From PALSA-1336 sp964592725 (GTDB lineage Bacteria; Patescibacteriota; Doudnabacteria; UBA920), in assembly GCA_964592725.1 (NCBI GenBank), contig CAZQFQ010000007.1, positions 1 through 41,719 of the forward strand: a stretch of 41,719 nt of DNA. Direction: 5' to 3'. The translations under genes and the position numbers were made by a program. Positions 7,812-15,595 of this stretch are shown piece by piece (the stretch's first letter is position 1; every line of letters begins with the position of its first letter). The notes below the pieces were generated by a model. The model was not told where the DNA came from and made no database searches. It was given only the letters and a program-made list of their open reading frames with translations.

Positions 7812-9566
7812 ATGGATAAGCAGGAATTAAACACGGCTTTAAAACAAAATAAAATCCTAACCGGGGATAAGCTGGAGGCTTTGGAAAAAGAGCATTCCCA
7901 GGTTAAAATCCCGATTTCCTGGGAAGATTTTTTAATTGAAAAAAAGGCCGTAACCGAACAGCAGCTGTTGGATTTAAAAAGCCGCCTGCTCGGCGCGCCG
8001 ATTGTGGATTTAACCACCCTGCAAATTCCCCAGGAGGTGCTCAATTTGGTGCCCGAGCCCATTGCCCACCGGCACCAGGTCATCAGTTTTGCGAAAACCA
8101 AAGAAGGGCTGTCTTTGGCAATGTCGGACCCCGAGGATATTCAGACCAAGGAATTTATCCAAAAAAAAACCGGCCTGGAAATTAAGACTTTTTTAATCGG
8201 CCGAGCCAGCCTGGAATTCGGCCTTTCCAAATATCACTCTTCCCTGGAAAAGGAAATAAAACATTTGTTCACGCCGTCAACCAAGCCTTTGGCGGCAAAA
8301 GCGGAGGGGGAGAGCGCGGCGGACGACAGCCTGAAAAAAATGGCCGAAGAAATTCCGGTCATCCGCGTGGTGGACACGCTTTTGGAGTACGCGGTATTTG
8401 AAAAGGCGAGCGACATCCACATTGAGCCCCAGGAAAACGCCGTGACCGTGCGCTACCGCATAGACGGCGTGCTTCACGACGTGATGACTTTGCCCAAGGT
8501 TATTCAGGCGGCGATTGCCGCCCGCATTAAGGTTATGTCCAATTTAAAAATTGACGAGCACCGCTTGCCGCAGGACGGGCGCTTTAAAATAGAAAAAGAC
8601 GGCTATAAATTTTCTTTGCGCGTGTCAACCATCCCGATTTTTGACGGCGAAAAAGTCGTTATTCGGCTTTTGGATGAGTCGGCCAAGGCCATGACATTGG
8701 AAGAGCTGGGTTTTGAAAAGGAATCTTATGAAGTCATTAACCGCAACGTCAAAAAACCGCACGGCATGCTTTTGGTAACCGGCCCTACGGGCAGCGGAAA
8801 ATCCACCACGCTGTACACGGTGCTGTCCATGCTCAATACAAAAAACGTAAATATTTCCACCATTGAAGACCCGGTGGAATATCGGATTATCGGCGCCAAC
8901 CAGATGCAGGTCAACCCAAAAATCGGCCTGACTTTTGACGTCGGCCTTAGGGCACTGCTTAGGCAGGATCCTAACATCATTATGATTGGGGAAATTCGCG
9001 ACAAGGAAACCGCTGAAGAAGCGGTCCACGCGGCTATGACCGGGCACATTGTGTTTTCCACCCTGCACACCAACGACGCGGCCTCGGCTCTGCCCAGGCT
9101 TTTGGACATCGGCGTGGAGCCTTATTTAATCGCTTCCACCATAAACGCGGTGTTGGCGCAAAGGTTAGTGAGGGTAATTTGCAAAGACTGCCAAAAATCC
9201 TATTCTTTGGATGATGCCGCTTTGGAAGCGCTGTCTAAACAGTTTCATTTGGACAAGCTTTTGCCGATTTTAATCCGCGTCGGCGCGGCTCCGGCCAAAT
9301 GCAAGAATCTAAAGGAAGTTAAATTTTATAAAGGCGAGGGTTGTGATAAATGTTCCAAAACCGGCTACCGCGGCCGTTTGGGCATCCACGAAATTTTGGA
9401 AGTTTCCCCCGCGGTAGCCCAAATGATAATGGCACACAAAAGCTCGCAGGAAATCCAGGAACAGGGGGAAAAAGAAGGCATGACCCTAATGTGGGAAGAC
9501 GGGTTCATTAAGGCCGCAAAGGGGATTACGACCATAGATGAATTGGTTAGGGTTAGCAAGGAGTAG
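7812..9566 (+). CDS. pilB: Type IV pilus assembly ATPase PilB
   Basis: A 584-residue hexameric ATPase that powers pilus extension from the cytoplasmic face. It has the N-terminal GspE/MshEN-type domain (about residues 1-145), the N2 domain, a Walker A motif GPTGSGKST (324-332), the Asp and His boxes (IEDPVEYR, TGHIVFSTLHTND) and a zinc-binding tetracysteine (CKDC about 455 and CDKC about 515). Length is normal for PilB. It heads the operon pilB-pilC-pilM-pilN-pilO. No PilT retraction ATPase, prepilin peptidase or pilin is present in this window. Confidence 0.95.
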   Translation: MDKQELNTALKQNKILTGDKLEALEKEHSQVKIPISWEDFLIEKKAVTEQQLLDLKSRLLGAPIVDLTTLQIPQEVLNLVPEPIAHRHQVISFAKTKEGLSLAMSDPEDIQTKEFIQKKTGLEIKTFLIGRASLEFGLSKYHSSLEKEIKHLFTPSTKPLAAKAEGESAADDSLKKMAEEIPVIRVVDTLLEYAVFEKASDIHIEPQENAVTVRYRIDGVLHDVMTLPKVIQAAIAARIKVMSNLKIDEHRLPQDGRFKIEKDGYKFSLRVSTIPIFDGEKVVIRLLDESAKAMTLEELGFEKESYEVINRNVKKPHGMLLVTGPTGSGKSTTLYTVLSMLNTKNVNISTIEDPVEYRIIGANQMQVNPKIGLTFDVGLRALLRQDPNIIMIGEIRDKETAEEAVHAAMTGHIVFSTLHTNDAASALPRLLDIGVEPYLIASTINAVLAQRLVRVICKDCQKSYSLDDAALEALSKQFHLDKLLPILIRVGAAPAKCKNLKEVKFYKGEGCDKCSKTGYRGRLGIHEILEVSPAVAQMIMAHKSSQEIQEQGEKEGMTLMWEDGFIKAAKGITTIDELVRVSKE

Positions 9567-9575
9567 AAAATTTAT

Positions 9576-10002
9576 GATTGAAGATTTTTGATTGTAGATT
9601 TATTAAATTGCTATGAATAAGGAAGACCTGAAATTAAGAACTAAAAAATTTGTTTTGAGGGTTATAAAACTCGTCGAAGCGATGCCGAAAACCGATATTG
9701 GAAGGATTGTTGGAAAACAATTGTTGAGATGCGGAACATCAGTAGGCGCAAATTACAGAGCCGTATGCCGCGCAAGGTCTATGGCGGAATTCATTGCAAA
9801 GCTGGGAATTGTTATAGAAGAAGCTGACGAATCGGTATTTTGGCTTGAAATTATTATTGAAGCGGAAATAATGAAAAAAGAATTGGTAGAGATTTGCTAA
9901 AGGAAGCTAACGAAATTACCGCAATAATGGTGGCGTCAAAAAATTCGGCGGGTAAAAATAATCCCAAAATTTAAAATGTCTATTAATCACAAATCTTCAA
10001 TC
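9576..10002. repeat. Inverted repeats flanking the four-helix-bundle gene
   Basis: A perfect 12-bp inverted repeat (GATTGAAGATTT at 9576-9587, its complement at 9991-10002), extended imperfectly to roughly 25-30 bp on each side, brackets the four-helix-bundle gene between pilB and pilC. The arrangement looks like a small inserted cassette with terminal inverted repeats inside an operon that is normally contiguous. Confidence 0.55.
9613..9974 (+). pseudogene. Four-helix-bundle (S23/IVS-type) protein, frameshifted near the C-terminus
   Basis: The frame from 9613 gives the hallmark S23/23S-rRNA intervening-sequence protein pattern (KLVEAMPKTDIGRIVGKQLLRCGTS broken across the family helices, then GANYRAVCRARS and EADESVFWLE). 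It stops at 9900 as 95 residues. The expected C-terminal helix, reading DLLKEANEITAIMVASKN, continues in another frame from 9891 to 9974. Restoring one base near 9888-9891 (GTAGAGATTTG to GTAGAAGATTTG) joins the two parts. It is therefore a one-base deletion, or a sequencing error, in an otherwise intact gene. It lies inside the pilus operon, flanked by inverted repeats, and is not a pilus component. Confidence 0.75.
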
Positions 10003-10020
10003 TAAAATCTCAAATTATCA

Positions 10021-11229
10021 ATGGAATTCTCATACACAGCGGTAACCAAAGACGGGCGCAAGGAAAGCGCCACAATTGAGGCGCCAAACCTGGCCGCGGC
10101 CGGGCATCTGCTTAAGGAGCAGGGGCTTTTGCCTACGGAAATCGGCGAGCAGGGCAAAAAAACCTCATTTGCCTTTTTAAACAATATTTCTTTTATTTCG
10201 CTGTCCGACAAAATCGGTTTTGTGCAAAACCTAAGCGTGATGCTCAAGGCCGGCATATCCATAAGCCGATGTCTGCAAATATTGGTCAAGCAAACCCATA
10301 ATGCCAAATTTAAGGATATTTTAAGCGATGTTTACAGCCAGGTCCAGCAGGGGAAATCCCTGGCTGAGGCTTTGTCCAAATATCCCAACGTCTTTCCCAA
10401 CATAGTGACCAGTATGATAAAAATCGGCGAGATGTCCGGCAACCTGGACAAGAGCCTGGAGTATTTAAGCATTCAGCTGGAGCGTGAAGCCGATTTAAAA
10501 AGCAAGGTCAGGGGAGCGATGATGTATCCTTCGGTTATTGTCTGCGCCATGATAATTATCGGCGTGCTTTTGGCCATTTTTGTTCTGCCGAATTTAATGT
10601 CAATTTTTACCGAGCAGGGAGTTACCCTGCCGCTTAGCACCCGCATTGTCATCGGCATTTCCAATTTTATGAGCGGCCACGCGGTTTTGGCAATCGGCGG
10701 AATGATTGGCATTGCCCTGGCGGCTGTCCTGTTTTTCCGTACCGCCGTCGGCAAGCGGACGTCCAGCATTATCAGCCTGAATATTTTTATCATAAAAGAA
10801 ATAACAAAGAAAATAAATTTGGCGCGCTTTGCCAGAATTTTAAGCTCAATGCTTAAAAGCGGCATTCCCATAGTGCAGGGTCTGGAAGTGGTCGCGGAAT
10901 CTTTGGACAACGTGCTTTATAAGGAACTGCTCGTTAAGACCGCGGACGATGTCCGGTTGGGCAAGCCTTTGGCCGAATCTTTGGGCAAGGACCAAAAGCT
11001 TTTTCCGGTTTTGGTCCAGCAAATGATAGCCGTGGGCGAAGAGAGCGGCAGCACCCAGGAGATTTTGGAGCAGTTGGCGGTCCACTACGAAGCCGATGTT
11101 GACGACACCTTAAAAAATTTGGCCTCCATAATTGAGCCTTTGCTCATTTTGGTTATCGGGGCGGTTGTCGGCATGCTGGCTTTGTCATTAATCACGCCAA
11201 TATACAGCATTTATCAGAACGCAACTTAG
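10021..11229 (+). CDS. pilC: Type IV pilus inner-membrane platform protein PilC
   Basis: A 402-residue polytopic protein that couples the PilB motor to pilin assembly. Two GspF-type domains are visible, each with a cytoplasmic helical bundle followed by membrane helices: first GFVQNLSVMLKAGISI then hydrophobic segments around residues 165-195 and 215-245, second FARILSSMLKSGIPI then a C-terminal membrane helix (about 365-395). The paired KIGEMSGNL and AVGEESGST motifs are typical. Length is normal. It follows pilB after a 454-bp gap that holds the four-helix-bundle insertion. Confidence 0.95.
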   Translation: MEFSYTAVTKDGRKESATIEAPNLAAAGHLLKEQGLLPTEIGEQGKKTSFAFLNNISFISLSDKIGFVQNLSVMLKAGISISRCLQILVKQTHNAKFKDILSDVYSQVQQGKSLAEALSKYPNVFPNIVTSMIKIGEMSGNLDKSLEYLSIQLEREADLKSKVRGAMMYPSVIVCAMIIIGVLLAIFVLPNLMSIFTEQGVTLPLSTRIVIGISNFMSGHAVLAIGGMIGIALAAVLFFRTAVGKRTSSIISLNIFIIKEITKKINLARFARILSSMLKSGIPIVQGLEVVAESLDNVLYKELLVKTADDVRLGKPLAESLGKDQKLFPVLVQQMIAVGEESGSTQEILEQLAVHYEADVDDTLKNLASIIEPLLILVIGAVVGMLALSLITPIYSIYQNAT

Positions 11230-11235
11230 TATAAT

Positions 11236-11332
11236 GTAGAAGCTGTGCCAAACGCCGCGGGTTCAAACGCCGTGATAAACGCGGCCAGCGTCTAACACAG
11301 CGTCTGCATACAGCGTTTAGCCTGGTTTCTAC
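11236..11332. repeat. 97-bp imperfect inverted-repeat element with GTAG/CTAC ends
   Basis: It fills the gap between pilC and pilM. The ends GTAGAA and TTCTAC are complementary, and about 20 bp of each end pair with a few mismatches. The middle holds several related AACGC(C/G) units. No T run follows, so it is more likely a palindromic insertion than a terminator. Confidence 0.5.
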
Positions 11333-11340
11333 TAAAAAAT

Positions 11341-12471
11341 ATGAAATTCAGCTTTCTTTCCAAAAATTTACCCGGCTTTGGCCTGGATATCAGCGGCAAC
11401 TCTTTAAAGATTGTCCGGCTGGAGCAAAAACAGAAACAGTTCAGGTTAAAAAGTTTTCACGAGGCTTTTTTGCCAAAAAGCCTGATTATTAACGATGTCA
11501 TAGCGGATCCCAAAACTTTTGAATTTTTGCTGAAGCAGGCCCTGGATAAGCCGCAGTTCGGCAGGCTTGATACTAACCGCGCGGTTGTCAACCTGCCGGA
11601 ATCCAAATCTTTTGTGCGCGTCATCCAGATTCCCCAAATGAGCGACAGCGAAGCCAACAACGCCGTGCCGTTTGAAGCCGAAAGTTTTATTCCTCTGCCT
11701 ATAGATCAGGTCTACTTGGATTGGCAAAAAATCGGCGATGCTGACGGCGCGCCCGGATTGGGCAATCCACCTCGGCTTGCGCCGGGCGAGACGGGCCAAA
11801 TTGAAGCGGGGAAAATGAATATTTTAATGATTGCCTCTCCCAAGGAATTTGTGGATAATTACCTGGAGGTTTTGGACAAAGCCGGTCTGAATACGGTGGC
11901 GCTGGAAGTGGAGTCTCAAAGCTGTTTAAGGGCGGCTGTTGCCCGAGGCAGCCGGGAAACCGCTTTGCTTGTGGATTTAGGAGGTTTGCGTAGCAGTTTG
12001 ATAATGGTCGAGGGCGGCAATTTGCAGTTTACCTCCACCATTCCCATAGCCGGCGATACTTTTACCGAAAGTATCGCCAGGGCGCTGGGCGTTTCGAGCG
12101 TTAAGGCTGAAGAAATTAAGAAAAAAGTCGGGATTTCCAACACCGCGGAATATCCGAATATTAAGACCGAGCTTTTGCCGGTGCTAAATAATCTGGCCGC
12201 GGAAATAAAAAATATTTTAAAATTCCATAGCGAGCATTCCGGTAGTCAGGTTTTAAGGGTTATTATTGCCGGCGGCAGCGGCAAGCTTAAAAACTTGCCG
12301 GAATTTTTGGCAAGCCAGCTTTTGGATGCCGGGGTGTCCAAGGTGGAATTAGCCAACCCGATGCAAAATTTAAATATAGCCGACAATGAGCATTTAAGCG
12401 CCGTTGAAAGTTTGGAATATATAACCGCAATAGGCCTGGCCGCAAGAGGCGCAAACTTTGAGGCCGATTAA
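11341..12471 (+). CDS. pilM: Type IV pilus assembly protein PilM
   Basis: A 376-residue actin-like ATPase that forms a cytoplasmic ring and binds the N-terminal tail of PilN. The opening GLDISGNSLKIVRLEQ is the phosphate-1-type loop of the family, and LVDLGGLRSSLIMVEGG and IIAGGSGKLKNL match the phosphate-2 and adenosine regions. Compared with the family there seems to be an extra low-complexity stretch between DWQKIG and MNILMIASP (bases about 11745-11805) rich in Pro and Gly, encoded by a palindromic sequence. It is probably an in-frame repeat insertion in a surface loop. Confidence 0.9.
   Translation: MKFSFLSKNLPGFGLDISGNSLKIVRLEQKQKQFRLKSFHEAFLPKSLIINDVIADPKTFEFLLKQALDKPQFGRLDTNRAVVNLPESKSFVRVIQIPQMSDSEANNAVPFEAESFIPLPIDQVYLDWQKIGDADGAPGLGNPPRLAPGETGQIEAGKMNILMIASPKEFVDNYLEVLDKAGLNTVALEVESQSCLRAAVARGSRETALLVDLGGLRSSLIMVEGGNLQFTSTIPIAGDTFTESIARALGVSSVKAEEIKKKVGISNTAEYPNIKTELLPVLNNLAAEIKNILKFHSEHSGSQVLRVIIAGGSGKLKNLPEFLASQLLDAGVSKVELANPMQNLNIADNEHLSAVESLEYITAIGLAARGANFEAD
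11750..11788. repeat. In-frame palindromic insertion inside pilM
   Basis: Arms CGCCCGG (11750-11756) and CCGGGCG (11782-11788) enclose a segment coding for a Pro/Gly-rich loop that I do not expect in PilM. The frame is kept. The case is weaker than for typA or the BshC-like gene because the boundary cannot be set without an alignment. Confidence 0.4.
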
Positions 12472-12633
12472 GGGTCAGTTGCCGAATGTCATTTTGGTTA
12501 AAAATTTATAATTTTGGCCACTCGGCCAAAAAAACTTCTCCGCTTAAATAAAAGTTAAACATCAAAATTTATTTTGACCGATTGCCCCAAAATTCTAAAT
12601 TTTTTCCTCAAAAGCCCGTTCGGCAACTGACCC
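12472..12633. mobile_element. 162-bp MITE-like hairpin element between pilM and pilN
   Basis: Perfect 15-bp terminal inverted repeats: GGGTCAGTTGCCGAA at 12472-12486 and its complement at 12619-12633. The two halves stay similar in inverted orientation for about 70 bp, so the whole element could fold into one long hairpin. It has no coding capacity and begins at the base after the pilM stop codon, as expected of a non-autonomous inserted element. Confidence 0.7.
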
Positions 12634-12642
12634 ATTAAAATT

Positions 12643-13200
12643 ATGAAGATTATCAATCTTTTGCCTAAAACCAGACAGCAAGAACTTCATTATGAAGTTA
12701 TATTGCATACCCTGTGGGTTGTTGTCAGCTTGTCTTTGGTTAGTTTTGTCTTGGTTTTTTTGGCCCAGTTTGGCACAAAATTCTATTTGCAATATGAGGA
12801 TAACGCCATTAAACAGCAGGTCGCGCAGCTGCAGAGCCAGGTGGACAAACAGCAGAATACCGAAATTAAGGCTAAAATTTCTGCGGTTAATAATTTGGTT
12901 TCCGATTATTTGAATTTAGCCGGCAGTTCTCCTCATTGGTCCAAGGTAATTAAAGCGTTCGCGCCTTTGCCTCCGTCCGGTCTTAAAATCAGCACTCTTT
13001 CCATTGACCCGAATCAAGACGCGGTAACCATAACCGGGCTTAGCCCCACGCGGGACTTGGTAATTTTGCTTTATAATAATATTTTGAATGATACCGGCGA
13101 TTTTTACGGCATAGATTACCCCCTGGAAAACGTGGTAAATCCGGTTAATGTGAATTTTCATTTTACTTTTAAAATTCAGAATAAGCTGCTGCAGCAGTAA
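12643..13200 (+). CDS. pilN: Type IV pilus assembly protein PilN
   Basis: A 185-residue bitopic inner-membrane protein. The short cytoplasmic tail MKIINLLP is the conserved PilM-binding motif. One membrane helix follows at about residues 24-46, then a coiled coil (about 50-85, rich in Q) and a small alpha/beta domain. It joins PilM inside and PilO outside to form the pilus alignment complex. The leader contains the hairpin element at 12472-12633, which could affect translation or message processing relative to pilM. Confidence 0.92.
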   Translation: MKIINLLPKTRQQELHYEVILHTLWVVVSLSLVSFVLVFLAQFGTKFYLQYEDNAIKQQVAQLQSQVDKQQNTEIKAKISAVNNLVSDYLNLAGSSPHWSKVIKAFAPLPPSGLKISTLSIDPNQDAVTITGLSPTRDLVILLYNNILNDTGDFYGIDYPLENVVNPVNVNFHFTFKIQNKLLQQ

Positions 13201-13213
13201 TGATCAAAAGGAT

Positions 13214-13765
13214 ATGAAAAAGTCATCCGCGAAAAATAAAATTATATTGGTGCTTCTGGCCTGGCTCATTTTGAGCGCTTCAATGTTTTTGTATTTTTTT
13301 AAATTGCTTGACGTCCAAAACCAGGCCACTTTGGACTCCATGGCCCAGGAAAGAAAAGATTTGGCTTCATTGCAGGCCCAGGACCAAAGCTATAAACAGG
13401 CTCAGGCCGATTTGCAGGAACTGGCCGGCAAGCCTTACCAGCCTGAGGATTTTTTTACCAGCGATATCTCGCTGGTAAATGAAATTCAGACTTTGGAAAA
13501 TTTGGCGGCAAAATATAATTTAACAATGCAAATTTCCGGAATCGCGGGAACCATTGAAACCCTTCAAAGCGCCAATACCGTAACGCCCATAGCCATGGTG
13601 CCGTACGGCATAACTTTGTCGGGAGATTTTTTCCAGACGGTAAATTTTATTGAAAGTCTGGAGCATTTGAGTTTTATTGCCAACCCGACTAATATTTCCA
13701 TTAACGGTGCCGATAACGGCAATGTAAGCGCCAGTATGTCGGCAAATTTTTATTTAAAAAAATGA
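13214..13765 (+). CDS. pilO: Type IV pilus assembly protein PilO
   Basis: A 183-residue protein with a cytoplasmic basic tail, one membrane helix (about residues 9-31), a coiled coil (about 35-70) and a C-terminal ferredoxin-like domain with the YGITLSGDFFQTVNFIESLE segment characteristic of PilO. It dimerises with PilN in the periplasm-equivalent space. It lies 13 bases after pilN and overlaps the next gene by 4 bases, so expression of the three is coupled. Confidence 0.9.
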   Translation: MKKSSAKNKIILVLLAWLILSASMFLYFFKLLDVQNQATLDSMAQERKDLASLQAQDQSYKQAQADLQELAGKPYQPEDFFTSDISLVNEIQTLENLAAKYNLTMQISGIAGTIETLQSANTVTPIAMVPYGITLSGDFFQTVNFIESLEHLSFIANPTNISINGADNGNVSASMSANFYLKK

Positions 13766-14115
13766 AAAAAATAAATTTGAACTCCGCGGGGTTGAAAAAT
13801 TTTTTCGAAAAATTCGCCAAAAATTTAAGATTGGTATTTTTCGCGGTATTTTTGCTTATGTTGGTATTGGAGGCTTTCCAGGTAAAAAATTCCGTTTCAA
13901 TAATTTTCAATGTTAATCAGGCGCCGCCGGTCCAGGTAACCGGACAACAGGTCAGAATAAATTTTGACAATTACAACAAAGCGGTGGAAAGAATCCAGCA
14001 GGCGGCCGTCTTTGAGCCGACCGGCGGAATTACCAATAATCCTTTCAACCCCTCCCAGACATTACCCAAACCCACTCCTGCGGCAAGCAGTACGCCCGCC
14101 CAGAGCGGAAAATAG
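13762..14115 (+). CDS. Small single-TM protein in the PilP position
   Basis: A 117-residue protein overlapping pilO by 4 bases (ATGA). It has a basic N-terminus, one membrane helix at about residues 28-42, and a Pro/Ser/Thr-rich exported tail ending in SSTPAQSGK. It stands where pilP stands in Gram-negative operons, but I see neither a lipobox nor the PilP beta domain. A role as an accessory pilus alignment protein is inferred from position only. Confidence 0.7.
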   Translation: MKKINLNSAGLKNFFEKFAKNLRLVFFAVFLLMLVLEAFQVKNSVSIIFNVNQAPPVQVTGQQVRINFDNYNKAVERIQQAAVFEPTGGITNNPFNPSQTLPKPTPAASSTPAQSGK

Positions 14116-14143
14116 TCGCTTTAAATCTTATAGCATAAAAAAC

Positions 14144-14177
14144 AGGCAACCTTTTATTGTAAAGATTGCCTATTTTG
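14144..14177 (+). terminator. Rho-independent terminator of the pilus operon
   Basis: An 11-bp stem with one mismatch (AGGCAACCTTT at 14144-14154, AAAGATTGCCT at 14161-14171) followed by ATTTTGG. It is well placed to end the pil transcript before the oppositely oriented tRNA genes. Confidence 0.55.
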
Positions 14178-14236
14178 GCTATAATAAGAGCTGAACTAAT
14201 ATTTTTTTGATCGTTTATGTATCCGCTCAACTCGCC

Positions 14237-14313
14237 TGGTGACCTCGGTAGGATTTGAACCTACTGCCTCTTGGTTCGAAGCCAAGCGCTCTATCCAAAT
14301 GAGCTACGAGGTC
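14237..14313 (-). tRNA. tRNA-Arg (anticodon TCG)
   Basis: A complete cloverleaf on the minus strand. The acceptor stem is GACCTCG/CGAGGTC, the anticodon stem CTTGG/CCAAG encloses the loop CTTCGAA (anticodon TCG, reading CGA), and the T arm is GTAGG-TTCAAAT-CCTAC. The discriminator A and the 3' CCA are encoded. It follows tRNA-Lys on the same strand and probably shares its promoter. Confidence 0.95.
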
Positions 14314-14418
14314 CTGCAAGCGATTTGGGCCGAAGATATAGCAGTTGTAATAATAAAAAAGTAGCTGGCTTGCCATGTACCTGAGCCAGTGAGCACATCC
14401 GAACGAGCAAACGGTACA

Positions 14419-14494
14419 TGGTGGGTTGGGAGGGGATCGAACCCTCGACAAGCGGCTTAAGAGGCCGCTGCTCTACCAACTGAGCTACCAACCC
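14419..14494 (-). tRNA. tRNA-Lys (anticodon CTT)
   Basis: A complete cloverleaf on the minus strand. The acceptor stem is GGGTTGG/CCAACCC, the anticodon stem GCGGC/GCCGC encloses CTCTTAA (anticodon CTT, reading AAG), and the T arm is GAGGG-TTCGATC-CCCTC. The discriminator A and CCA are encoded. It is the promoter-proximal gene of a two-tRNA unit with tRNA-Arg. Confidence 0.95.
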
Positions 14495-14514
14495 ACGCTT
14501 ACACTATCTCCGAT

Positions 14515-14543
14515 ATTTTACACTATTTTAAGACTTTATTCAA
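14515..14543 (-). promoter_or_regulatory. Promoter of the tRNA-Lys/tRNA-Arg unit
   Basis: On the minus strand a -35 TTGAAT (14543-14538) and -10 TAAAAT (14520-14515) are 17 bp apart, about 20 bases before the tRNA-Lys 5' end. It lies in the divergent gap with holA. Confidence 0.6.
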
Positions 14544-14550
14544 GCTTGCT

Positions 14551-15531
14551 ATGTTAATGCTTTTGCTGGGTACCGACGATTTTTCCAAGAAGGAATTTAT
14601 TGACTCTTTGGTCAAGGACAAAGGGGCGGATTTGGTTGTGTTTTCGGAAAGTGATCAAATGCCGAATTCGGGGCCGTTGCTTGAAACGGATTTGTTTTCC
14701 AAAGCGAAGGTTTTTGTTTTACAAAATATTATGCCCGAATTTGGGCAGGCTGATATTGAAAAGCTTATTTCGTCGGCAAATTACGTTGTGTTCTCGGTTA
14801 AATCGCTGGACAAAAGAAAAAAGGAAAATAAGGAATTAATCGCAAATCCCAAAATCGCGACCAAAGAGTTCGTCTTGCCCCACGGTAGAGAACTTAACAA
14901 TTGGATAGCCAAGCGCGCGGCGTTTTATGGCGGCGTGATGAATAAAGAGGCTGTGGAATTATTGGCAGTGCGTTTAGGCCGCGACAACGGCAAGGAAATA
15001 AAAGCGGCGGGCAAAGTTGTCTCGGCCGAAGAAGTTTTTGATTTGTGGCAGGCGGACTCGGAAATTAGGAAATTAATCGCGTATAAAGCGGGAGAGGAAA
15101 TAAATGAAACTGATGTCAGGGAGTTAGTTAGCGAAAACGGGGAAGTGAATGTGTTTGATTTGACTAATGCCTTAGGCGACAACCAAAAGCAAAAAGCCTT
15201 GGAACTTTTGCGCCGATTTTTGCAAGAACAAACAGGTAGTGATGAAAAAGGCGCGATTATCCAGTTAAACGCTCTGCTAAGCGAACAGTTTAGGAACGTC
15301 GCGATGATTCAGGATTTTATGGTTGCAAAAAAATCGGAAGATGAAATTTTAGAAATTACCGGCTGGAAGCCGGGCCGGCTGTTTGTAATGAAAAAACTTT
15401 CTTCGCGCTTCCCGCCCAAAAAAATCCTTGAATTTTTAAACAAGCTGGAAGCCCTGGACGACGAACTAAAAACTTCCTCCACCCCGCCGCGGGTTTTGCT
15501 GGACTTGATAGTTTCCCAGCTTTTGACCTAA
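14551..15531 (+). CDS. holA: DNA polymerase III delta subunit
   Basis: A 326-residue clamp-loader subunit that opens the sliding clamp at the replication fork. It starts with the LLLGTDDFSKKEFID segment typical of HolA, has the family's RKKENKELI and LPHGRELNNWIAKRA stretches (compare PxxxELxxWI in other delta subunits), and a C-terminal helical collar domain from about residue 200. Length is normal. It is transcribed away from the tRNA pair and converges on typA; a shared hairpin separates the two ends. Confidence 0.88.
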   Translation: MLMLLLGTDDFSKKEFIDSLVKDKGADLVVFSESDQMPNSGPLLETDLFSKAKVFVLQNIMPEFGQADIEKLISSANYVVFSVKSLDKRKKENKELIANPKIATKEFVLPHGRELNNWIAKRAAFYGGVMNKEAVELLAVRLGRDNGKEIKAAGKVVSAEEVFDLWQADSEIRKLIAYKAGEEINETDVRELVSENGEVNVFDLTNALGDNQKQKALELLRRFLQEQTGSDEKGAIIQLNALLSEQFRNVAMIQDFMVAKKSEDEILEITGWKPGRLFVMKKLSSRFPPKKILEFLNKLEALDDELKTSSTPPRVLLDLIVSQLLT

Positions 15532-15547
15532 AGCAGAACAGCTTAAA

Positions 15548-15581
15548 AATATTCCGACATTCTTGAGAATGTCGGAATATT
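15548..15581. terminator. Bidirectional terminator between holA and typA
   Basis: A perfect 15-bp stem (AATATTCCGACATTC with a TTGA loop) with T-rich tracts on both sides, placed between two converging genes. A closely similar sequence recurs at 26172-26192 between the bshB and BshC-like genes, so this may be a dispersed palindrome that has been used as a terminator. Confidence 0.75.
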
Positions 15582-15595
15582 TTATTATATGTTTA

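Noticed and set aside
8625..9109. Long minus-strand reading frames inside pilB
   Set aside because: They are antisense shadows of a strongly conserved ATPase gene, with no ribosome-binding site and unlikely protein composition.
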